From Clostridium sp. HBUAS56010 (lineage in GTDB: Bacteria; Bacillota; Clostridia; Lachnospirales; Lachnospiraceae): a DNA stretch of 64,000 bases. Positions 1 to 7,537 of this stretch are shown piece by piece. How positions within the stretch are numbered: the first letter of the stretch is position 1; each line of letters starts with the position of its first letter. A program made the position numbers and the translations under genes. The notes under the pieces were generated by a model. It made no database searches and was not told where the DNA came from. It saw only the letters and a list, made by a program, of their open reading frames with translations. The stretch spans positions 62,001 through 126,000 of the forward strand of contig NZ_SULJ01000008.1 in the NCBI RefSeq assembly GCF_007115105.1, given 5' to 3'.

Positions 1-231
1 ATCTGCCCCTTGTTTTATTGCTGTCATTATGTATGTATGATAAATACAACGAACCTGCTTTTTCTTACAGATATCAGATACTTCTGCGGCCAGTTTCTCA
101 TATTCTTTCTCCAATAAATCTTTTTCCCTTAAAATAATCGCTTCAGGACCTGCATCTGCTACTTTTTCTATTTGCCGGAGAAAGTTGTCTCCGGCAAGAC
201 TGCGATTTGTAATACACAGAACGTTAGACAT
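1..231 (-). CDS. thiE: Thiamine phosphate synthase / TenI-like, N-terminal part
   Basis: The N-terminal 77 residues of a ThiE/TenI-family protein run off the window's left edge. The start reads MSNVLCITNRSLAGDN and continues with an AGPEAIILREKDL segment, which matches the early beta strands of the ThiE TIM barrel (the I-x-LREK motif near the phosphate/pyrophosphate site). ThiE couples HMP-PP with thiazole phosphate to form thiamine phosphate in the cytosol. The ATG lies inside the end of thiH (8-base overlap), so the two are probably translationally coupled. This is the last visible gene of the thiSGHE operon. A TenI-type thiazole tautomerase cannot be excluded because the C-terminal half is missing. 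Confidence 0.8.
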   Translation of the reverse strand, partial: MSNVLCITNRSLAGDNFLRQIEKVADAGPEAIILREKDLLEKEYEKLAAEVSDICKKKQVRCIYHTYIMTAIKQGAD

Positions 232-1477
232 AGATATAATCGTTTAAAACAGGCTGCAGACCCTCGGACTTGATATCACGGTACATGGCATCCAGAGTTC
301 TTTCATCGACAATTTCAAACTGCTCATCTCCTGCATCCTGTTTATCCTTCCCTTCATACTTGTTTTCGTGATCCCCAATTCCCGTAGAAACTCCTGCTGA
401 TACCTTTGTTGCGGCAATTTTTACAATTCCATTGCGAAAATCCTGGCTTTCTCTTGAAGAAACCGTTATCCCAACGTAAGGGAGGAAAATACGATAAGCA
501 CACAAAATCTGACACAACTGGGTTTCATTAACGTCTAGGGATCTGATGTTCGTATTATTAACAATAGGCCTTAAACGGGGGCAGGATAAAGAATATTCCA
601 CGTGAGGATACTTTTTTTGGAGATAGTATACATGCATTGCGGTCGCAAGCGCATCCTGGCGAAAATCCCCGAGACCAAGCAATGCGGACATACCTACCCC
701 TCGCATACCTCCTATAATGGCACGCTCCTGTGCTTCAAAACGATATGGAAAAATCCGTTTGCGTCCCAGCAAATGCAGATTTTCGTATCGATCGGAGTCA
801 TAGGTCTCTTGAAAGACCGTTATGTAATCCACGCCACACTGGTGAAGATACCGGTACTCATCCACATTGACCGGGTAGATCTCCAGTCCAATATTGCGAA
901 AGTACTTTTTTCCCAGTCTGCACGCTTTACCAATGTATTCCACATCGCTTTTTTCAGGACTTTCACCTGTAAGGATCAGAATTTCTTCAATACCAGAATC
1001 AGCAATTACTTTCATTTCGTGCTCTATTTCCTGCATGTCCAGTTTTTTACGCACAATATCATTGTAACAGTTAAACCCACAGTAAACACAGTAGTTGGTA
1101 CAGTAATTAGCAATATAGAGAGGCGTGAACACATAGACTGTATTTCCAAAAAACCTTCCAGTCTCCTGCTTAGCCCTCAGTGCCATTTTTTCTAGAAAAG
1201 GCAATGCTGCCGGGGATAAAAGAGCTTTAAAATCTTCCGTGCTGCAAGTTTCATGACCCAGAGCTCTTTTTACATCCTCCTGAGTATAGCGGCTGCAGTC
1301 GTAAGAATTCATGGTCTTCATGACTTTTGTCATAATATCAGAGGAAAGCTGGTCCATATCTGGCAGATATTCCATATGATTGGTCCGGCTTGCCGGATCT
1401 GCTTCTAATAAGTGCTTCTTTCTGTTTGCGGCTGGACTTAACCTGCCGGAATCTATTAAAAAACTATTTTCATCCAT
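224..1477 (-). CDS. thiH: 2-iminoacetate synthase ThiH
   Basis: Radical SAM tyrosine lyase that cleaves tyrosine to dehydroglycine (2-iminoacetate) for thiazole synthesis, used by anaerobes in place of the oxygen-dependent ThiO. The CX3CX2C cluster motif is at Cys126, Cys130 and Cys133 (CTNYCVYCGF), followed by the conserved SGIEEILILTGE region and a C-terminal BATS-type domain. At 417 residues it is somewhat longer than the usual 370 or so, with an extra N-terminal stretch of about 40 residues. An SD (GGAGTG, about 8 bases upstream) supports the annotated ATG. It sits between thiG and thiE. An FO-synthase-like or HydG-like role is unlikely given the thi neighbours. Confidence 0.93.
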   Translation of the reverse strand: MDENSFLIDSGRLSPAANRKKHLLEADPASRTNHMEYLPDMDQLSSDIMTKVMKTMNSYDCSRYTQEDVKRALGHETCSTEDFKALLSPAALPFLEKMALRAKQETGRFFGNTVYVFTPLYIANYCTNYCVYCGFNCYNDIVRKKLDMQEIEHEMKVIADSGIEEILILTGESPEKSDVEYIGKACRLGKKYFRNIGLEIYPVNVDEYRYLHQCGVDYITVFQETYDSDRYENLHLLGRKRIFPYRFEAQERAIIGGMRGVGMSALLGLGDFRQDALATAMHVYYLQKKYPHVEYSLSCPRLRPIVNNTNIRSLDVNETQLCQILCAYRIFLPYVGITVSSRESQDFRNGIVKIAATKVSAGVSTGIGDHENKYEGKDKQDAGDEQFEIVDERTLDAMYRDIKSEGLQPVLNDYIYV

Positions 1478-1536
1478 TCTATTTCACTCCAATTTATTTT
1501 ACTTTTCACAACTTAGTCAATGATTCAAAGATTTCA

Positions 1537-2310
1537 TTAATCTCTTAAAAATCCTGTCAGGGGATCAGAAGAAGCTGCTCCTCTTTCCAAGACTCTTCCA
1601 AGACCAGACAGATAGGCTTGTCTGCCAGAGCATACCGCATGCCGAAAAGCAGATGCCATTAAGGGAATATCTCCTGCTGTTGCAATGGCAGTATTGGCCA
1701 TAACCGCCGCTGCTCCCATCTCCATTGCGGCACATGCCTCTGACGGTTTGCCGATTCCTGCATCCACGATAATGGGAACATCAATTTCGTCAATCAGTAT
1801 CTGAATAAATTCTTTTGTGGCAAGGCCTTTGTTGGATCCAATAGGTGCCGCAAGGGGCATGACAGAGGCTGCTCCCGCATTGACCAAATCCCTGGCCGCA
1901 TACAGATCCGGATACATATAAGCCAGTACCGTGAACCCTTCCTTTGCCAGCTGCTCTGTGGCTTTGACTGTTTCTGCATTATCAGGAAGCAAATATTTAG
2001 TATCCCTCATAATCTCCACCTTTATAAAATCTCCGCAGCCAAGTTCTCTTGCAAGCCTTGCGATCTGCACCGCTTCTTCTGCATTTCTCGCTCCGGAAGT
2101 GTTGGGAAGCAAGGTAGCCTCTTTTGGAATATAATCGAGAATATTTTCATTCTCTTTTGTATTTGTTCTGCGAACCGCAAGTGTAATGATCTGAGCCTCC
2201 GCACATTCGATTGCTGCCTTAATCAGATTTAGTGAATATTTTCCAGAACCCAAAATAAATCTTGATGAAAATTTCTTACCGCCTAAAACAAACAAATCCT
2301 GATTCTCCAT
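1537..2310 (-). CDS. thiG: Thiazole synthase ThiG
   Basis: TIM-barrel enzyme that assembles the thiazole phosphate ring from 1-deoxy-D-xylulose 5-phosphate, dehydroglycine (from ThiH) and the ThiS thiocarboxylate. The family start [17 protein letters not shown] is present. Lys97 in DFIKVEI is the expected Schiff-base lysine, and the later [11 protein letters not shown] and [12 protein letters not shown] segments form the phosphate-binding end. The open frame extends 12 codons upstream, but the ATG at 2310 is preceded by AGGAG at 8 bases and gives the usual length of 257 residues. It follows thiS after a short gap in which thiF would often be found. Confidence 0.94.
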   Translation of the reverse strand: MENQDLFVLGGKKFSSRFILGSGKYSLNLIKAAIECAEAQIITLAVRRTNTKENENILDYIPKEATLLPNTSGARNAEEAVQIARLARELGCGDFIKVEIMRDTKYLLPDNAETVKATEQLAKEGFTVLAYMYPDLYAARDLVNAGAASVMPLAAPIGSNKGLATKEFIQILIDEIDVPIIVDAGIGKPSEACAAMEMGAAAVMANTAIATAGDIPLMASAFRHAVCSGRQAYLSGLGRVLERGAASSDPLTGFLRD

Positions 2311-2381
2311 ATCCTTTGCTCCTATCCATATGTATTCTTTTTTCAACGCTTCATTTTTCTTGTTTTCCTGCTCAATAAAGG

Positions 2382-2576
2382 TCAGCCTCCACCTACCAGC
2401 GAAACCACATCAATTGAATCCCCCGGCACCAAAACAGTGATATCGTACTGAGCTTTTGATATAATCTGTCCATTTACCGCAACTGCAACCCGCTCCAGAT
2501 GATAGCCGCTGTCCTTTAAACAATCACTTAATATCTGGTTATCTGCCGCAATTTCTGTTCCATTAATCCGAATCAT
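2382..2576 (-). CDS. thiS: Sulfur carrier protein ThiS
   Basis: Small ubiquitin-like sulfur carrier of 64 residues ending in VGGG. The C-terminal Gly-Gly is adenylated and converted to a thiocarboxylate that donates sulfur to ThiG. The segment [30 protein letters not shown]'s beta-grasp spacing is typical, and GGAGGTGA lies just ahead of the ATG as SD. It is the first gene of the thi operon, directly after the structured leader at 2595-2651. The usual activating enzyme ThiF is not encoded next to it. Confidence 0.93.
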   Translation of the reverse strand: MIRINGTEIAADNQILSDCLKDSGYHLERVAVAVNGQIISKAQYDITVLVPGDSIDVVSLVGGG

Positions 2577-2594
2577 AAAGTCACCTCCTTAGCA

Positions 2595-2651
2595 ATAAAA
2601 AAGGCCGCACAAAAAGCTACACCCTAGGTGGTGTACCCCTTTATGCGACCA
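2595..2651 (-). promoter_or_regulatory. Probable HMP-PP (thiS motif) riboswitch with embedded terminator
   Basis: On the minus strand the thiS leader folds into a two-tier hairpin. GGTCGCA pairs with TGCGGCC, inside it TACACC pairs with GGTGTA around a CCTAGG-containing loop, and a run of T follows, so the hairpin is an intrinsic terminator 20 bases before the thiS SD. The conserved-looking AAGGGG between the two stems is unpaired. The published thiS-motif RNA binds the thiamin precursor HMP-PP with an aptamer embedded in the terminator and lies upstream of thiS. Architecture and position agree, but I identify it from memory of the class and not from a covariance model. The TPP riboswitch core is absent. 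Confidence 0.62.
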
Positions 2652-2688
2652 AATGTCAACATACAAATTTTTATTATTGATTTTATTT

Positions 2689-2718
2689 AGAATAACATTA
2701 TTTCTAATAACTGTCAAC
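2689..2718 (-). promoter_or_regulatory. Promoter of the thi operon
   Basis: On the minus strand TTGACA (2713-2718) and TATTCT (2689-2694) are separated by 17 bases, a good vegetative promoter. Transcription would begin near 2682 and produce a leader of about 100 bases that contains the hairpin at 2595-2651 before thiS. A second TTGACA at 2654-2659 lacks a matching -10. Confidence 0.7.
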
Positions 2719-2756
2719 ATATAACAAAAAAATACAAGCCTTTATAAGCCTCTCTC

Positions 2757-3113
2757 TTAACTCTTCATCTTTGGCTTAAATAGAATGGATCCTATATAGC
2801 CAAATATAAGTGCTCCTGAAATCCCCACCGCACTTGCTGTAAATCCGCCCTTGAATATTCCCAGAAATCCATCTTCTCCCATGCTCTTCCATACGCCTTT
2901 CCACAAGCTGTTTCCAAATCCAAGAAGAGGTACGGTGGCTCCGGCTCCCGCCCATTGAGAGAAGGGCTCATAGATTCCTACGGCACCTAAGATGCTTCCG
3001 GCTACTACAAGGAGTACCATGATCCGCCCTGGCATGAGTTTGGTATTATCCATTAAAATCTGGATCAGGGCACAAATGACTCCTCCTACTAAAAATGCTT
3101 TTACATAGTCCAT
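2757..3113 (-). CDS. spoVAE: Stage V sporulation protein AE
   Basis: A 118-residue membrane protein with several hydrophobic segments, opening with YVKAFLVGGVICALIQILMD, the signature shared by SpoVAC and SpoVAE. The Gly-rich GAGATVPLLGFGNSL segment is typical of SpoVAE (the B. subtilis SpoVAEb type). SpoVA proteins form the inner-membrane channel that moves dipicolinic acid into the forespore and releases it at germination. It is the last gene of the spoVA run, 17 bases after spoVAD. SD AAGGAG precedes the ATG. A weak AGGC/GCTT hairpin with a T run lies after the stop and may terminate the operon. Confidence 0.93.
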   Translation of the reverse strand: MDYVKAFLVGGVICALIQILMDNTKLMPGRIMVLLVVAGSILGAVGIYEPFSQWAGAGATVPLLGFGNSLWKGVWKSMGEDGFLGIFKGGFTASAVGISGALIFGYIGSILFKPKMKS

Positions 3114-3130
3114 TTTTTACTCCTTTCCTC

Positions 3131-4153
3131 TTATGGCTGGTTTCCGATATGCTCAATTACGACTCCATGAGCAATACCTGGAATCGTTTCTCCCTCATTA
3201 AAGCTGACAGTCGAAAGTAAAGCTCCGGTAGGAACAAAAAGAACCCGTCTCCACTCTCCGCTTTTAACTTTGGGAAGAATATAGGAACAAAGAGTGGACG
3301 CTGCACAGCCACAGCCACTGCCTCCAGCGTGGGTATCCTGCGCCTCACTGTCATAAATTTCGATTCCGCAGTCTGTGTGGATCTTTTCTAAGTCATGTCC
3401 CTTATTTTTCATAAAATCCAGAAGAATCGTCCTGCCCACCTGGCCCAGATCGCCTGTGATGATCTTGTCGTAATGATTCTCATCTACAGAAAAGTCTTCA
3501 AAATTTTGCTGGATTGTATGAAAAGCGGCAGGCGCCATAGCGGCACCCATATTCATGGAATCTTTAATTCCCATGTCCACCATACGCCCGGTGGTAATTC
3601 CCGTTATGGCAGCGATTCCCTCTTTTCTATTTTTCCCCAAAACAACAGCACCGCATCCGGTTACTGTCCAGGAGGAAGAGAAAGGGCGCTGATTCCCGTA
3701 TCCAAGAGGAAAACGGAATTGTTTCTCGGCCGTTGCAAAATGACTGGAAGCCATGGCAAGGATCTTATCCGCATACCCCCCGGCTACAGTCATTGCACCC
3801 AGATTTAGCGCTTCCCCTATGGTAGAACATGCCCCAAATAATCCAAATAAGGGAATTTCTAAGTCAACGGTTCCAAAAGACGTTGCAATCAATTGTCCAA
3901 GTAAATCTCCTGCAAATAAATATCGGATGTCTTTCCTTCGTATATCTCCTTTTTCAATAGCCAGATCAGCCGTCTGCTTCTGCAGGGCGCTTTCTGCCTT
4001 CTCCCAGGTTTCTGTCCCAAACATATCATCTTGTTCCACCACATCGAACAGCTTTCCAAGGGGGCCTTCGCCTTCTTTCTTACCGACGATGGAGGCCACG
4101 CTTTCAATAACAGGCGGTTCTTCGAATTTTATACTTGCTTTTCCTATCTGCAT
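3131..4153 (-). CDS. spoVAD: Stage V sporulation protein AD
   Basis: Soluble thiolase-fold member of the SpoVA complex; in B. subtilis SpoVAD binds dipicolinic acid. The sequence shows thiolase-like segments FGACSTIGEALNLGAMTVAG, a TGCGAVVLG strand and the Cys-rich HAGGSGCGCAASTLC near the C terminus. The frame is open 15 codons further upstream, but the ATG at 4153 has GGAG at 7 bases and gives MQIGKASIKFEEPPVIES, the family start (340 residues). It lies between spoVAC and spoVAE as in Bacillus. Confidence 0.95.
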   Translation of the reverse strand: MQIGKASIKFEEPPVIESVASIVGKKEGEGPLGKLFDVVEQDDMFGTETWEKAESALQKQTADLAIEKGDIRRKDIRYLFAGDLLGQLIATSFGTVDLEIPLFGLFGACSTIGEALNLGAMTVAGGYADKILAMASSHFATAEKQFRFPLGYGNQRPFSSSWTVTGCGAVVLGKNRKEGIAAITGITTGRMVDMGIKDSMNMGAAMAPAAFHTIQQNFEDFSVDENHYDKIITGDLGQVGRTILLDFMKNKGHDLEKIHTDCGIEIYDSEAQDTHAGGSGCGCAASTLCSYILPKVKSGEWRRVLFVPTGALLSTVSFNEGETIPGIAHGVVIEHIGNQP

Positions 4154-4184
4154 GTTTTTTCTCCATTTCTCTCCATGTTCTTTT

Positions 4185-4637
4185 CTACAATATGCCAAAA
4201 GCCTTTAACACATAGGCGATTACTCCAAGGACCCAGGAGCTTAAAATTCCATATAAAATAACAGGACCGGCTATGGTGAATATCTTGCATCCAATACCAA
4301 ATATCTGTCCTTCTGCTTTAAACTCCACTGCCGGCGCTACCACAGAATTGGCAAAGCCTGTAATGGGCACCAGTGCACCTGCACCTGCAAATTTTGTAAT
4401 TTTAGGATAAATGTTTAATCCGGTTAAAATAACACTGGCTGCAATCAGAATTAAGATGGTCCATGCGGAAGCCGCTTCCTTTTCAAGACCAGTATTTAAA
4501 AAATAATTCGTAATAAGCTGCCCCAGGGTACAGATGATTCCACCTACCAAAAATGCTTTCAGGATATTGGGCAGTTTTTTGTTGACTGGTGTTACTTCTT
4601 TTACATAAGCTTCATATGCTTTTTTGTTTATTTCCAT
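4185..4637 (-). CDS. spoVAC: Stage V sporulation protein AC
   Basis: A 150-residue integral membrane protein with about four hydrophobic segments and the SpoVAC/AE signature LKAFLVGGIICTLGQLITNYF, then the Gly-rich AGAGALVPITGFANSVVAPA segment. In B. subtilis SpoVAC behaves as a mechanosensitive channel that conducts dipicolinic acid. SD GAGGAATAC lies ahead of the ATG. Gene order AA-AB-AC-AD-AE is preserved. Confidence 0.95.
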   Translation of the reverse strand: MEINKKAYEAYVKEVTPVNKKLPNILKAFLVGGIICTLGQLITNYFLNTGLEKEAASAWTILILIAASVILTGLNIYPKITKFAGAGALVPITGFANSVVAPAVEFKAEGQIFGIGCKIFTIAGPVILYGILSSWVLGVIAYVLKAFGIL

Positions 4638-4671
4638 TGTATTCCTCCATTTTGTACATCAGTGAATGCCG

Positions 4672-5097
4672 TTACTGACCAAACCGTTCTGCAAAAAAGA
4701 CCAGAGAACCCAGCAATTTGCCAAGTCCCAGAGACAGGATAATATATTGAATTCCCACCCCCAGATTGATTCTCCGGCTGATGACCGGAAGCGCTTTTAG
4801 AGTCTCTGCCAGAGACATGACCAGACAGCCCACAAAAATTCCCACTGCAAGTCCAAAGGTCCCAAGAGCAAGATTCCCACCAAATCCGATGGGGATTTCA
4901 TAGATGTCAGAAATATTTCCAAGAACTCCCCCAAGGATAATAAAGGTTTCATAGAGCATGATGTGTTTTTTTGTTTTTGTAATCGAGATCAGTCTTGGAA
5001 AAACTCCAATAATCGCTAAAAATGCAAAAACGCCGGCTGCGATTATGCCGCCAGCGCTTAATCCGATAAAACAAAGAAATACTTCTTTAAGTAACAT
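4672..5097 (-). CDS. spoVAB: Stage V sporulation protein AB
   Basis: A strongly hydrophobic protein (141 residues) with about four predicted membrane spans, matching SpoVAB by segments such as GGIIAAGVFAFLAIIGVFPRL and the synteny. It is part of the forespore inner-membrane SpoVA channel. I prefer the ATG at 5097 (MLLKEVFLCFIG) to the one nine codons upstream because AAGGAG precedes it by 10 bases and the upstream ATG has no SD. It overlaps the end of spoVAA by 11 bases, suggesting coupling. Confidence 0.9.
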   Translation of the reverse strand: MLLKEVFLCFIGLSAGGIIAAGVFAFLAIIGVFPRLISITKTKKHIMLYETFIILGGVLGNISDIYEIPIGFGGNLALGTFGLAVGIFVGCLVMSLAETLKALPVISRRINLGVGIQYIILSLGLGKLLGSLVFFAERFGQ

Positions 5098-5713
5098 CAA
5101 TATCAGACTCCTTTCTTCCGTCATTCTGAATCAGGGTTTTACTGACATTATCCTCATAAAGCCGCATTTCTACCTCGATAGGCGTCGGATCGGTATTAAT
5201 CTTATACTTTGCAAAATGATTAAAAAATCCTACAATCCCCAAAAACAGCCCTACAGAATAGCTGACTTCCAGAATTGTAAATCCACTGGACTCTTCTCTC
5301 ATAATAATCTTGTAAATCTCTTTAAAAACATCGGTAACACTCACATCATTATTGAATGTCATAATTGCAAATGCGGCCCCACAGAAACAGATAATACAGA
5401 CGAAAATGGTTTTTATCCACTGCCATACCCAGTTTGGTCTTTTGGATTTATGATAGTCAATGATATAATCCACTTCTCCAACATTATTTACGGTAATCGC
5501 CGGGTCCATTTCCACTAATTTCTTAATGACATCAAGAGCGCTTTCCACATACCTTTTATTCCGGTCCAGACGAATGGTTTTTATTCTCAAGGCATTGCAC
5601 TTATTCATTGTGGCTGAATCGTCACAATATACATCAGCAACATCCTTTAACTGGATTTCCTTGTGATGCACTTCTGTAATCTGGCTGATATTTAAGTATA
5701 CTGTTTTACTCAT
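5087..5713 (-). CDS. spoVAA: Stage V sporulation protein AA
   Basis: A 208-residue protein with a soluble N-terminal region (about residues 1-95; MSKTVYLNISQITEVHHKEI is the usual start) followed by two membrane segments near residues 105-125 and 148-170. This matches SpoVAA, the accessory subunit of the dipicolinic acid channel. Its start codon overlaps the stop of the small upstream gene (ATGA), so the two are likely translated together. Confidence 0.92.
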   Translation of the reverse strand: MSKTVYLNISQITEVHHKEIQLKDVADVYCDDSATMNKCNALRIKTIRLDRNKRYVESALDVIKKLVEMDPAITVNNVGEVDYIIDYHKSKRPNWVWQWIKTIFVCIICFCGAAFAIMTFNNDVSVTDVFKEIYKIIMREESSGFTILEVSYSVGLFLGIVGFFNHFAKYKINTDPTPIEVEMRLYEDNVSKTLIQNDGRKESDIDVT

Positions 5714-5871
5714 AAAACCAGCCTCTCCACTCCGGGAAATGCTTCTACTAAAGTCCCTTCTTTTTCAAGACCATCCGGCATAACTGCAATCATATACCAG
5801 ATGGCAACTGCAATCGCAATCAGGCATAACACAAGAAGTGTCATGGCGATCTTATGTTTTACGGATTCCAT
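5710..5871 (-). CDS. 53-residue single-pass membrane protein between sigF and spoVAA
   Basis: A short reading frame starting MESVKHKIAMTLLVLCLIAI with one membrane span (about residues 9-31) and a short acidic tail (PDGLEKEGTLVEAFPG). SD AAGGA is 11 bases upstream. Its TGA overlaps the spoVAA ATG in an ATGA, a strong sign that it is a real, translationally coupled gene. Position between sigF and spoVAA makes it a candidate sporulation membrane peptide. I do not recognise the family, and no function can be read from the sequence. Confidence 0.72.
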   Translation of the reverse strand: MESVKHKIAMTLLVLCLIAIAVAIWYMIAVMPDGLEKEGTLVEAFPGVERLVL

Positions 5872-5933
5872 ACATGCTCACATCCTTTTCTCTGGTTTTC
5901 AAAGTTAGTATGAGCCATAGGATTTTTTTTATT

Positions 5934-6656
5934 CTACATTTTTTCGCGCATTTGCTTTAAAATCTTTTTTTCCAGACGGGAAACCTGAACCTGGGATATT
6001 CCGAGTTTCGCCGCAATCTGACTTTGGGTTTCATTATAATAGTACCGTCTGATAATGATCTCCCTGTCTTTATCGGAAAGTTCTGTCAGCAGATCTCTCA
6101 GCACCATTCGGTTTAATAATTCCTCCTGTGCAGAGCTTTCTTCCTCAATTTTATCAATCAGTAAAATACTGTTTTCATCATTTTTATTAACGGAGCGGTA
6201 CAAGGACTCCACTTCTGCTCCCGCTTCCATGGATGCCGCAACTTCTTCTTTACTTGCCCCGATTTCCCCGGCAATCTCTTCCACCGTAGGTTCTCTTCCG
6301 AACCGGAACACCAGTTCTTCTCTCACTCGTTTTACTTTTAATGCCATCTCTTTGATGGAACGGCTGACCTTTATAATTCCGTCATCCCTTAAAAAACGTT
6401 TGATTTCTCCTGTAATCATGGGCACTGCATAAGTAGAGAATTTTACATCATAGGACATATCAAATTTATCAATGGCTTTCATCAGTCCAATGGTCCCAAT
6501 CTGAAATAAATCCTCCGGCTCATAACCACGCCCTGTGAATCTGCGCACAATGCTCCAGACCAACCCAAAATTGTCGGTTACAAGCTGGTCCCTTGCCGCT
6601 TTATCTCCTTCGTGAGCCATTTCTATCAATCTCATGGTCTCATCCATAGGGCTCAC
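5934..6656 (-). CDS. sigF: Forespore sigma factor SigF
   Basis: First forespore-specific sigma factor (240 residues). Region 2 (DLFQIGTIGLMKAIDKFD, then FSTYAVPMITGEIKRFLRDD), region 3 and a region 4 helix-turn-helix (SQIAAKLGISQVQVSRLEKKIL) are all present. It is held inactive by SpoIIAB until SpoIIAA releases it. The frame opens with GTG at 6656, overlapping the spoIIAB stop in GTGA; an in-frame ATG follows three codons later (6647) and could also be used. Confidence 0.96.
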   Translation of the reverse strand: MSPMDETMRLIEMAHEGDKAARDQLVTDNFGLVWSIVRRFTGRGYEPEDLFQIGTIGLMKAIDKFDMSYDVKFSTYAVPMITGEIKRFLRDDGIIKVSRSIKEMALKVKRVREELVFRFGREPTVEEIAGEIGASKEEVAASMEAGAEVESLYRSVNKNDENSILLIDKIEEESSAQEELLNRMVLRDLLTELSDKDREIIIRRYYYNETQSQIAAKLGISQVQVSRLEKKILKQMREKM

Positions 6657-7087
6657 CCACTAATCTTCTTTTTCATGGTCACAGCAGTTCCTTCACCCGG
6701 TACTGACTCTACCTCCACCTGATCCATAAATGCTTCCATAAAGGAAAATCCCATGCCAGACCGTTCTCCATCCGGATCTGTGGTGTACATAGGCTCCATT
6801 GCCTGCTTAATATTTGGAATACCGATTCCTGTATCCCGGATAACAATGGTAATTTCCTGACCTTCCACTTCTACAGTCAGATGTATGATTCCCCCCTTTC
6901 CCTGATACCCGTGAATGACCGCATTAGTAACAGCCTCCGACACGGCTGTTTTTACATCGTCTACTTCTTCCAGAGTAGGATTTAGCCTTGCCATAAAAAC
7001 AGCAACTGCTACTCTGGCAAACTCCTCATTCTTTGATAAAGCTTCCAGTTCCATTTTCAGAATTTCTGGTTTATTTTGTTCAGACAT
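6653..7087 (-). CDS. spoIIAB: Anti-sigma F factor / serine kinase SpoIIAB
   Basis: GHKL-fold kinase (144 residues) that binds SigF and phosphorylates SpoIIAA. The N-box (DVKTAVSEAVTNAVIHGY), the IRDTGIGIPNIKQA ATP-lid segment and the GMGFSFMEAF G2 motif are present. The ATG at 7087 has GAGGAGG at 5 bases; the longer open frame upstream adds 14 codons that overlap spoIIAA and has no SD. Middle gene of spoIIAA-spoIIAB-sigF. Confidence 0.96.
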   Translation of the reverse strand: MSEQNKPEILKMELEALSKNEEFARVAVAVFMARLNPTLEEVDDVKTAVSEAVTNAVIHGYQGKGGIIHLTVEVEGQEITIVIRDTGIGIPNIKQAMEPMYTTDPDGERSGMGFSFMEAFMDQVEVESVPGEGTAVTMKKKISG

Positions 7088-7097
7088 ACGTTCCTCC

Positions 7098-7439
7098 TCA
7101 ACCTGTGACTGCTGCTTCCTTAGAGTCATATAATTTCATTAATTTTAAAACGCCTCCCATTTTAAGAATGCGGAGAGCCTGGGCGCCTGCACCATAGATG
7201 GCAACGGTTCCGCCGCTTAATGCCATCTGCTTGTAACGATTTAACAAAATTCCCAATCCTGAAGAATCCATAAATCTGGTTTTCGAAAAATCAAATAAAA
7301 TCCGCTTGATATAATTCTCAGAAAGGATTAAATCGGTTTCATATTTAAGCCCTGAGCAGTTATGATGATCCAACTCCTCCGGCAGATGGACAATTAAAGT
7401 CTGACCTTCTGCCTCATATGTAAAGTGCGGTTGATTCAT
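7098..7439 (-). CDS. spoIIAA: Anti-anti-sigma factor SpoIIAA
   Basis: STAS-domain protein of 113 residues. The phosphorylation motif FMDSSGLGILLNRY is present (Ser59/Ser60). Dephosphorylation by SpoIIE, not in this window, lets it bind SpoIIAB and free SigF. The ATG at 7439 has GGAGGAG at 7 bases; the open frame extends 18 codons upstream without SD. It is the first gene of the operon. The region upstream contains the terminator of the preceding gene, so its promoter must overlap or follow that hairpin. Confidence 0.95.
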   Translation of the reverse strand: MNQPHFTYEAEGQTLIVHLPEELDHHNCSGLKYETDLILSENYIKRILFDFSKTRFMDSSGLGILLNRYKQMALSGGTVAIYGAGAQALRILKMGGVLKLMKLYDSKEAAVTG

Positions 7440-7477
7440 ATGCAATCTCCTCCATTCCTTATTGTCTGCCCGTAATG

Positions 7478-7520
7478 TTAAAAAAGACACCACAAAAAAA
7501 GAGTTCTCTTCTGTAGTGTC
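7478..7520 (-). terminator. Intrinsic terminator of the folC-TPR transcript
   Basis: On the minus strand GACACTACA pairs with TGTGGTGTC and is followed by TTTTTT. It ends the transcript carrying the TPR gene just before spoIIAA and insulates the spoIIA operon. Confidence 0.85.
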
Positions 7521-7537
7521 TTTCTATCAATACCTTT

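Noticed and set aside
602-1195. 197-codon open frame on the plus strand opposite thiH
   Set aside because: It is antisense to a well-conserved gene, has no SD and its product shows no domain or signal features.
2577-2760. TPP riboswitch before the thi operon
   Set aside because: The TPP core blocks (CTGAGA, ACCTGATCTGGATAATGCC) are absent; the leader is a short terminator hairpin instead.
5924-6656. Possible alternative long plus-strand frame opposite sigF
   Set aside because: Low-complexity Ser-rich translation with no SD, a codon-structure shadow of sigF.
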